This document shows positions 36,920 through 43,368 of a DNA stretch of 64,000 nt, in pieces. The notes beneath the pieces are model-generated. The model was not told the origin of the DNA. It did no database searches and was given only the letters and a program-made list of their open reading frames with translations. Made by a program: the position numbers and the translations under genes. Positions within the stretch are counted from its first letter, which is position 1. Every line of letters begins with the position of its first letter. This DNA is from Pollutimonas nitritireducens (GTDB lineage: Bacteria > Pseudomonadota > Gammaproteobacteria > Burkholderiales > Burkholderiaceae_B), in assembly GCF_002849615.1 (NCBI RefSeq), contig NZ_PDNV01000012.1, positions 87,938 through 151,937 on the forward strand, given 5' to 3'.

Positions 36920-38083
36920 ATGGATATCAAGACCTCTTTTGATGCTCGATTCGCGCGTATAGAACTTGACCTGGTTCAGAAGGCGCGCGAGTTCGCTAGC
37001 CGCCATTTGGATATTCCCGGGCCCATTAGCATCTCCGCGCATCGACTCCTTTTGCAAGATGCGTGCCGTAGTGGCTTGGCAGGCATTGAGGTACCCGCCA
37101 ACTTTGGAGGCGCATCGGCCTCCTTTTCCACGAGAATGCGGGTATGTGAGGAGCTTGCGCTTCTTCATGCGGGATTTGCGTTCTCCCTAGTGAATCATCA
37201 CAACGTCGTGTCGCGAATTGCACAATCCCAGGATTCCGAGGCACGTAGGCGACTGATCGAAGCCATGCTGGACGGAAGTCGCATTGGCTGCACGGCGATG
37301 ACAGAGCCGCAGTCGGGTAGTGATTTTACCGCGATGCGGACTGAAGCCTTGCCCACACAGGATGGATGGATCCTGAGCGGAGCCAAAGCTTGGATTACCA
37401 ACGCTAGCCTCGCCGATGTATTCCTTGTTTACGCACAAACTGATGCGGCAAAGGGTGCTGACGGCGTGGCAGGATTTATCGTGCTTGCTGACGACATCGG
37501 TTTCGAGCGAGGCCATCCCTATAGCGCCGCGGGCATAGAAGGCATGGGCGTAGGGCAGTTTACGCTGACAAAATGTGCCATCCCGAACGATAGGCTTCTC
37601 TATCCACCCGGTGAAGGTTTTCGGGCCGCGATGCGAGGCGTGAACCAGGCCCGCGTGCATGTGGCGGCAATGAATGCGGCGATGGTGGAGTACGCATTGG
37701 CCGTGTCTCTCAACTATGCCGGCAGTAGGCAGGCATTTGGAGCGCCCGTTATCGAATTCCAAGGATTGGGCTGGTCTTTGGCAAATGTGGCGACACATTT
37801 GCAAGCCATGCGCCTGCTCACCTATTCAGCAGCCGATGCGATTGATGCACGTGAAGATGCTCAGTCCATGGCCGCGATGGCCAAGAAATATGCCAATGAC
37901 ACCACTATGCAGGCCATTTCCGCGTGCATGCAGGCGATGGGAGCACAGGGGATTACGGAGGACGCACGCCTTGGCCGCTTGCTCGCGTGGGCGAAAGCAT
38001 TCTGCTACACCGACGGCACGCCCGAAATGATGAATGAACGGATCCTGCGCTATATGCGCAAAGCACGAAGGAATGGACCGTGA
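36920..38083 (+). CDS. Acyl-CoA dehydrogenase family protein
   Basis: The 387-residue FAD enzyme has CTAMTEPQSGSDFTAMRT (FAD/substrate segment near 120), ITNASLADVFLVYA (near 153) and a C-terminal helical domain ending DGTPEMMNERILRYMRKA. At the position where short/medium-chain enzymes have the catalytic glutamate (YEGT) it reads YTDGT, so the base is Asp or lies elsewhere. It would introduce a double bond into an acyl-CoA. The start MDIKTSF at 36920 avoids the overlap with acuI. Substrate unknown. Confidence 0.9.
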   Translation: MDIKTSFDARFARIELDLVQKAREFASRHLDIPGPISISAHRLLLQDACRSGLAGIEVPANFGGASASFSTRMRVCEELALLHAGFAFSLVNHHNVVSRIAQSQDSEARRRLIEAMLDGSRIGCTAMTEPQSGSDFTAMRTEALPTQDGWILSGAKAWITNASLADVFLVYAQTDAAKGADGVAGFIVLADDIGFERGHPYSAAGIEGMGVGQFTLTKCAIPNDRLLYPPGEGFRAAMRGVNQARVHVAAMNAAMVEYALAVSLNYAGSRQAFGAPVIEFQGLGWSLANVATHLQAMRLLTYSAADAIDAREDAQSMAAMAKKYANDTTMQAISACMQAMGAQGITEDARLGRLLAWAKAFCYTDGTPEMMNERILRYMRKARRNGP

Positions 38084-38132
38084 AGGATTAATTACATCGC
38101 TACACACCACAATCCGAAAAGGAGGAGACATC

Positions 38133-39110
38133 ATGAAATCACATCGCTTATATACTATGACGGCACTTACTCTGGGTCTAATCATGGCAGGATCCAGTCC
38201 TGTACTAGCGGCGGATAGTTATCCATCACGCCAGGTTCGCATGGTCGTACCCTTTCCACCCGGAGGCTCGGTTGACTACATCGCTCGGATCGTGGTTCCA
38301 GAGTTTGCGAAGACGTTGGGTGAGAACGTGTTTATTGATAACAAGGGAGGAGCAAGCGGTGCGATTGGCACTGCCGACGTAGCTCGGGCTGCGCCTGATG
38401 GATATACGCTACTCATGGTATTTGACACGCATGCCGTGAATCCGCACATCAATAAGAGCTTGTCGTACGACACCTTCAAGGCCTTTGACTATATTACCGG
38501 CATGACCAGTGCGCCTATGGTTCTGGCTACGCGTAAAGACTTTCCGGCTGATTCACTGCCGCAAATGACCGACTATGCAAAGAAGAACCCGGGCAAAGTG
38601 ACCTATGGCTCTTCTGGCGTGGGCGGCTCAAATCATTTAACCGCTCTGGATTTTTCCAACGCTGCGGAAATTTCTACGTTGCATGTGCCATACAAGGGCG
38701 GCGGTCCCATGCTTACTGCTGTGATAGGCGGGCAAGTTGACTTCGTGGTGACCACATTTCCCCTCGTCGTCGAGCGTATAAAAGCAGGTCAACTCAAAGC
38801 ACTTGGTATGGGGAGCAAAGAGCGTGTCAAGCAGTTGCCAGACGTTCCAACTGTTGCTGAGCATCTGCCTGGCTATTCGGCTACCTCCTGGATAGGTCTA
38901 GTCGGGCCCGCAGGTTTGCCACCGGCCGTAGCAGAGAAGATCAACGAAGCAATGAGACAAGCCCTTGATTCGCCCAAAGTGAAGGATAGGCTTACCAGCG
39001 AGGGCTTCGACATCATGGCCGGCACACCTGAGGAGTTCAAAACTTGGGTGCGGGACCGTTATGACGAGGCTGAAAAGCTCATCAAGGCAGAAAATATAGC
39101 AATGAACTGA
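38133..39110 (+). CDS. Bug/TctC-type periplasmic binding protein
   Basis: The 325-residue Bug receptor has a signal peptide (MKSHRLYTMTALTLGLIMAG to VLAADS). Its family motifs are PSRQVRMVVPFPPGGSVDYIAR, GTADVARAAPDGYTLL and LHVPYKGGGPMLTAVIGGQVD. The start at 38133 follows a very strong aaaggaggag site; the longer open frame overlaps the dehydrogenase gene. Lying between the dehydrogenase and the CoA ligase, it is the presumed uptake component for the acid that the operon degrades, though no membrane permease is encoded here. Confidence 0.93.
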   Translation: MKSHRLYTMTALTLGLIMAGSSPVLAADSYPSRQVRMVVPFPPGGSVDYIARIVVPEFAKTLGENVFIDNKGGASGAIGTADVARAAPDGYTLLMVFDTHAVNPHINKSLSYDTFKAFDYITGMTSAPMVLATRKDFPADSLPQMTDYAKKNPGKVTYGSSGVGGSNHLTALDFSNAAEISTLHVPYKGGGPMLTAVIGGQVDFVVTTFPLVVERIKAGQLKALGMGSKERVKQLPDVPTVAEHLPGYSATSWIGLVGPAGLPPAVAEKINEAMRQALDSPKVKDRLTSEGFDIMAGTPEEFKTWVRDRYDEAEKLIKAENIAMN

Positions 39111-39145
39111 AAGACTGCCTATTGACGGTGGGGAGAGAGGGGGAC

Positions 39146-40738
39146 ATGGACGACATTCCACTACATGAGTATCTACGGCTGCACGCTCGTACCACGCCAG
39201 ACAAGACTGCGATAGTTTGGTATGGGTATGAAATGAGCTATGCGGAATTGGATCGGCTTTCCGATAACTGCGCAGCATTCCTGCGTGGCTTGGGGGTCCG
39301 CAGAGGCGAGCCGGTAGCGCTCTTTATGCAGAATTGTTGCCAGTACATCATTGCCCACTTTGGAATACAAAAGCTGGGAGCAATAGTCAGTCCATGTAGC
39401 CCGCTCTTCAAACACCACGAACTTAACTACCAACTACGGGACCTTGAGTGCCGTGTGATTATTGCGGCTGAGAATTTGGTGCCGATCGTGCAGGCGGCAA
39501 GACCGCAGACGCGGCTGCAACACGTGATTTCAACTCACTATGGCGACTTTCTACCGGAACTTCATGCGTACACAGCGCCTGAGGAAATCAAGCACCATGG
39601 TGGTGACTGTGCGGAAGGCACTGTAAATTTCTGCGCCGTGATAACGAATTCTCCGAGTGCCCCAATTATTGAGAACGTCAGCTTAGACGATATTGCGCTC
39701 TTGGCTTATACCTCGGGGACCACCGGTCGCCCCAAGGGGGCTATGCTGACTTATCGAAATGCGCTCTTCAAAGCGAGAGGAGGCGCTATTGCGAGCACTC
39801 TGACCCAAGACGATATACATTTGGCGATTCCACCGCTTTATCATATCTCCGGCATGCTGTGTGGCATCAATATTCCGATCTATCTTGGTGGGACGATAGT
39901 GCTGCATTACCGCTTCAATCCGCTGTCGACGCTCGAATCAATTGAACGGTATCGCCCTACCTACTGGAAAGCCATCGCACCGATGCTCCCCGCAATTATG
40001 GAGGACCCCGAATTGCAGGACTTTGATCTTTCCAGCTTGCGGAAATGCCCGACGACCAGTTTCGGGATACGTACCACGCCTGAATTGGCTGAACGGTGGC
40101 AGGCCTTCACAGGCGGGGCCCAAGTGTTTGAAGCCGGATATGGACTCACCGAGACGCATACCTTCGACTCTGTGACACCGCCGGATGCCGTGCGCTGGGG
40201 TACGAACGGCAAGTTGCTACCCGAGGTGGAGTGCAAAATCCTCAGCGTTGAGGATCAAAAGGCGTTGCCGGCGGGCGAGGAGGGTGAGATATTCCTGCGT
40301 AGTCCAGGTTGCTTCAAAGGGTATTGGAATCAACCGGAGAAAACAGCAGAAACGCTTATTGACGGCTGGGTGCGAACGGGTGACATTGGCCGCTTAGATA
40401 TCGATGGATATTTGACCTTGTCGGGCAGGATAAAAGAGCTCATCAAAGTCTCCGGCTACAGTGTCTTCCCAGAGGACGTGGAGTCCATTCTGATGATGCA
40501 TCCCGGCGTAGAACAGGTTGCTGTCATTGGTGTAGACGACGCCAAGAAGGGGCAAGTGGTTGTGGCATTTGTGGTCCCAAGGCCGGGCAGCACACTCAAT
40601 GCCGACGAGCTCATCGCCTGGAGCCGCGATAATATGTCGGCTTATAAGGTTCCCAAAGCAATTGAATTTCGTGAAGCATTGCCGATGACGGCGTCGGGCA
40701 AAGTGAAGAGAAATCAGTTGCTACTCGAGCAGGTCTAG
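39146..40738 (+). CDS. AMP-forming acyl-CoA synthetase
   Basis: The 530-residue adenylate-forming ligase has the AMP loop LAYTSGTTGRPKGAML (near 190) and GYGLTET (near 325). It also has RTGDIGRLDIDGYLTLSGRIKELIKVSG-type hinge residues (near 420) and the catalytic lysine of TASGKVKRN (near 520). It activates a carboxylic acid to its CoA ester; class-level similarity is to medium/long-chain or aryl ligases. It ends the TetR-controlled operon and would supply the dehydrogenase and AcuI. Start chosen after a gggagagaggggg ribosome binding site. Confidence 0.92.
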   Translation: MDDIPLHEYLRLHARTTPDKTAIVWYGYEMSYAELDRLSDNCAAFLRGLGVRRGEPVALFMQNCCQYIIAHFGIQKLGAIVSPCSPLFKHHELNYQLRDLECRVIIAAENLVPIVQAARPQTRLQHVISTHYGDFLPELHAYTAPEEIKHHGGDCAEGTVNFCAVITNSPSAPIIENVSLDDIALLAYTSGTTGRPKGAMLTYRNALFKARGGAIASTLTQDDIHLAIPPLYHISGMLCGINIPIYLGGTIVLHYRFNPLSTLESIERYRPTYWKAIAPMLPAIMEDPELQDFDLSSLRKCPTTSFGIRTTPELAERWQAFTGGAQVFEAGYGLTETHTFDSVTPPDAVRWGTNGKLLPEVECKILSVEDQKALPAGEEGEIFLRSPGCFKGYWNQPEKTAETLIDGWVRTGDIGRLDIDGYLTLSGRIKELIKVSGYSVFPEDVESILMMHPGVEQVAVIGVDDAKKGQVVVAFVVPRPGSTLNADELIAWSRDNMSAYKVPKAIEFREALPMTASGKVKRNQLLLEQV

Positions 40739-40871
40739 ATGATGTTTTACGCTGATCCGTTCAGTTTTATGCGCGCATCAGTATGCTCGACGTGTCTTCT
40801 CTATCGTCCTTTGCAGGCTCTGTGAGGCGTCAAGCGCGGCGACATGGGCTTAGATGTGCTGCTAAGTGGCT

Positions 40872-40908
40872 TAAGAACACCCTCGTGATATCCGAAGGGC
40901 TGTTCTTA
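40872..40908 (+). terminator. Hairpin after the acyl-CoA operon
   Basis: TAAGAACACCCT (40872-40883) pairs with AGGGCTGTTCTTA (40896-40908), one C bulged, around a 12-base loop. It lies 133 bp after the ligase stop and before comEC. There is no T tract, so termination may be Rho-assisted. Confidence 0.4.
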
Positions 40909-40970
40909 CCCGCTTAGCGCATCATTTTCCAGACTCCGCCAGTACGCTAGGCAATTTGGAGCGTGCAAGC

Positions 40971-41741
40971 GTGACCGGGCGTATCTGTCTGTTGGCTTTC
41001 GTCGCGGCAACCGGGGCGGTGCAGTTGTTGCCTTATCTTCCCGGGCGGGCTTTATGGCTGAATGCGCTGGGGGGCGCAGCCGCATTGTCTTTTTCGGTTT
41101 ACCTGCTTGCGCCTGCAATCCGGTGGCGCGTGCTGCTGCCGATGTGGGCCGCGCTGGCCGGTTTGCTTATTACTGTAGCAAGGGCAGAGCACAGGCTGGC
41201 GGATGAACTTGCACCCATTAACGAAAACCAGGTATCACGGGTTGTGCTGCGCATCGCTGCGCTACCCAAATCCAGTAACGACAGCCGCCAGTTCGAGGCC
41301 CAAGTTCTTTCTTCCATGCCCGAGGGTGTGCCGTCGCGCATCCAGGTTTCCTGGGCGGCGCCGAACTGGGCGGGTCCTTATGGCGGTGGTGCCCGGGATG
41401 CCGACGGGACCGATGCCGACCAGGCCGCTTTTCCGGAATTGATTCCAGGTCAGATCTGGCGCATGGCGCTAACGTTGAAGAAACCCCATGGGAACCGAAA
41501 TCCGCACGCATTCGATTTCGAAGCGTATATGTTTGCGCACGGCCTGAGAGCGTCCGGCAGCGTACGCGGCAAGCCCCGATATATTGGCGACGAGCCGTGG
41601 GCGAGCCTGCCGATAGTTGCGCAGCGCGCACGCTACCGTGTGCGTTCCGCCATGCAGCCCTATCTGGAAGGCAAGCGCTATGGCGCGGTGATGCTGGCAC
41701 TGGCAATCGGGGATCAGGCCAGTGTCGACGCTGGTGACTGA
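40971..41741 (+). pseudogene. comEC: comEC, truncated after the N-terminal region
   Basis: The 256-residue fragment matches the N terminus of the DNA-uptake channel ComEC/Rec2. It has two or three membrane helices (about 3-60), then the OB-type domain with RNPHAFDFEAYMFAHGLRASG, and ends in MLALAIGDQASVDAGD. In intact proteins this continues into the competence domain (DDWTLFNRTG-type). Here homology stops at 41738, where a TGACATTAAAG repeat supplies the stop. About 500 residues, including the channel and the metallo-beta-lactamase-like domain, are missing. The GTG at 40971 has a GGAG site; a TTG at 40956 is possible. Confidence 0.85.
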
Positions 41742-41823
41742 CATTAAAGATCTGTCCTGACGATCATTGATTTATAACGACTTTCTAGCTTTTCAAAAAT
41801 TAGGTGACATTAAAGTTCTGTCC
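41739..41823. repeat. Two 19-bp direct repeats at the comEC junction
   Basis: TGACATTAAAGATCTGTCC (41739-41757) and TGACATTAAAGTTCTGTCC (41805-41823) differ at one base and are 66 bp apart. The first begins exactly where comEC homology ends. Repeats near a terminal TG resemble the multi-repeat ends of IS21-family elements, but no transposase follows. Identity is tentative. Confidence 0.55.
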
Positions 41824-41866
41824 CAGCCGTTCCGCTAGGGAGTGATCACCTGAGCTAGGGGAATAG

Positions 41867-42013
41867 GTTGACGAAGTAAAAGGTGCGAAATGGAAAGCCA
41901 AACCGGATGAGTTGGCAGGTATTGCCTACCTAGCCCAGAAGGAATATTGCCCGGAGCAACCCGCGAAAGACAACGATAAGCAAAATGCAAAGTACAGTGA
42001 TTGTTTGATTTGA
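41867..42013 (+). pseudogene. Coding-like fragment in the junction region
   Basis: A 48-codon frame (VDEVKGAKWKAKPDELAGIA, then YLAQKEYCPEQPAKDNDKQN) opens directly after a TAG and has no start codon. The sequence looks protein-derived and probably represents the C-terminal remnant of a lost gene. I do not recognise the family. Confidence 0.3.
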
Positions 42014-42089
42014 CTTGAGACCTGCACCATTCTTGGTATCTCAACATTTCCACAAAATGGTCGATTTCGGCTTAGGCAGTAGAACTGGT

Positions 42090-42147
42090 TAAGATATATT
42101 GAAGATTTATCTAAGATATATTCAAAATAACTTGAAGATATTTTTAA
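42090..42147. repeat. AT-rich tandem repeat before the reader-domain gene
   Basis: TAAGATATATT occurs at 42090-42100 and 42112-42122, exactly 22 bp (two helical turns) apart. A related TTGAAGATATTTTTAAA follows at 42132-42148. The array ends about 45 bp before the 42192 gene and could be an operator array for it. Confidence 0.4.
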
Positions 42148-42191
42148 AGTCGTTTAGGATGACACCTTGTCAACGATTATGAGAACTAAAA

Positions 42192-42731
42192 ATGTCTACA
42201 GAAGCGAAGGTATGGGGAGTCTTTGTTGGTGAAGCTGGGAACCAACTTGAGACCTTCAACACTATGGCAGGCCCTTTTCCGCCAGAGCCAGGTACAGAGG
42301 GTTACGTTGCAATTGGCTGGCCTGCCATTGGTGACATGCGACTTTACGCGGGTAACTATGCGGATTACGTGGAAAAATTCAGAGTGGTCTATCCAAAGAA
42401 TGACGAGCGTACCTTCAAGACTGCGGCCAACATGCCTTGGAATTTTGCTTTCAAAATGAAGGACGGAGATTGGGTCATCAGTCCCTCGTCAACAGCTGGA
42501 TTCCTCTTAGCCGGGAAGATTCAGGGGGAATACATCCCCAACTTTCACGGCAAGAAGTCTCTTCCCAAAGGGGGAGTCGATTTCGTTCACCTGCGCAAGG
42601 TTAAGTGGCTGTATGTGGTCGCCGACAAGGATCCGCGCTATGCCAAACTCCATCGGATTGGCCTGCTAACGGTTGTTCAGCCGGATCTTTCGAGTTCTGA
42701 GCTACAGGTGATCCTCAACGGCCAAGTCTGA
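42192..42731 (+). CDS. Standalone PUA/EVE-like reader-domain protein, putative
   Basis: The 179-residue protein shows WGVFVGE, GYVAIGWPAIGDM, FAFKMKDGDWVISPSSTAGF and LAGKIQGEY. This pattern is seen in the N-terminal reader domain of Mrr/McrB-type modification-dependent restriction proteins (an EVE/PUA-like fold that recognises modified bases). No nuclease or motor domain is attached or encoded nearby, so it is either a remnant or an independent factor. It sits alone among mobile-element debris, with an AT-rich repeat array upstream. Codon use is more AT-rich than in the core genes. Family call by pattern only. Confidence 0.55.
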   Translation: MSTEAKVWGVFVGEAGNQLETFNTMAGPFPPEPGTEGYVAIGWPAIGDMRLYAGNYADYVEKFRVVYPKNDERTFKTAANMPWNFAFKMKDGDWVISPSSTAGFLLAGKIQGEYIPNFHGKKSLPKGGVDFVHLRKVKWLYVVADKDPRYAKLHRIGLLTVVQPDLSSSELQVILNGQV

Positions 42732-42808
42732 TCTCTCTTTTATCAAGCGGTCTTTTTTGAATGCGTTGAGCACGCTCAACGCGGAAACTTGTTGTCTTTC
42801 ATGCTGTT

Positions 42809-42828
42809 TGTTAAACGGCCGTTTAACA
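42809..42828. repeat. 20-bp perfect palindrome
   Basis: TGTTAAACGGCCGTTTAACA is perfectly self-complementary with no spacer. It lies 78 bp after the reader-domain gene. It could bind a dimeric regulator such as a TetR-type protein, or be a recombinase site; no nearby gene identifies the partner. Confidence 0.6.
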
Positions 42829-42910
42829 GAAATGGCTCACTGGAGTCCGAAGAAGGCCTTTTTCGAGGTGTACGGACCTAAAAATCCGTCCACAAATCAA
42901 CATCTCTAGA

Positions 42911-42944
42911 ATTTCATCATTTACGGGTCTGTGGATGATGAAAT
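42911..42944. repeat. Inverted repeat before the recombinase remnant
   Basis: ATTTCATCAT (42911-42920) and ATGATGAAAT (42935-42944) are perfect 10-bp arms with a 14-bp spacer. The right arm runs into the ATG of the resolvase fragment, the place where resolvase genes carry their res/operator sites. Confidence 0.5.
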
Positions 42945-43047
42945 GAAAATCGGCTAGGCCAGGGCCTCAACCTACGACCAAGGAATGGACTTGCAGCAAG
43001 ACGCTTTGACCCACGCCGGGTGTCAAAAGACACCAGTTCGACTCTAA
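42943..43047 (+). pseudogene. Serine recombinase (resolvase/invertase) N-terminal remnant
   Basis: Translation from ATG 42943 gives MKIG, a TAG stop, then ARASTYDQGMDLQQDALTHA and GCQKT before homology ends. Intact resolvases read KIGYARVST.DQ..DLQ.DAL..AGC, so the catalytic-serine region is recognisable. The tyrosine codon is mutated to TAG, and the rest of the gene is lost. This is the remnant of a Tn3-type or related element. Confidence 0.75.
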
Positions 43048-43095
43048 TCCAGCTGACAGCACATGTCAGATCGAATCTTAGTCAGTACCTATAGC

Positions 43096-43132
43096 GTTAT
43101 ACCAACGTTACGTTTAGTTGGTATAACTTTTT
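43096..43132 (+). other. 11-bp inverted repeat followed by T5
   Basis: GTTATACCAAC (43096-43106) and GTTGGTATAAC (43117-43127) are perfect arms around a 10-base loop, followed by TTTTT. The layout fits a terminator for plus-strand transcription from the debris region, though the stem is AT-rich; an operator is the alternative. Confidence 0.5.
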
Positions 43133-43368
43133 AGTTCTGATCCAGGGAGGGCGGCTCGGGACAGCCCAGCGCTATAGAACTTCCCGGCCGACTAGGCGCG
43201 CATCATCCCAATCATCAAGCTTCGGTAATCCATCGGGCATTTCTGCCATCAAATCTGCCCATTTGGCCACTTTATGCTTTACGGCACAAGTAGTTCAGAC
43301 GGTGTTTGTAAATGCTTTATGAGTGTGCGCGCGCTGCACTGTTGGTCTTTTGAGGCCGAACTTGAACG

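Larger units (their letters stand above)
42732..43368. other. Gene-poor debris region with palindromes
   Basis: These 637 bp contain no intact gene. They hold a 20-bp perfect palindrome (42809-42828), an inverted repeat (42911-42944), a dead serine recombinase fragment (42943-43047) and an 11-bp inverted repeat (43096-43127). Together they indicate remains of a transposon or integrative element between comEC and the aconitase cluster. Confidence 0.65.

Noticed and set aside
43020..43060. tRNA-like TTCGA loop segment (agttcgactctaat)
   Set aside because: The flanking bases do not form a T stem or acceptor stem, and the stretch translates as part of the resolvase remnant.
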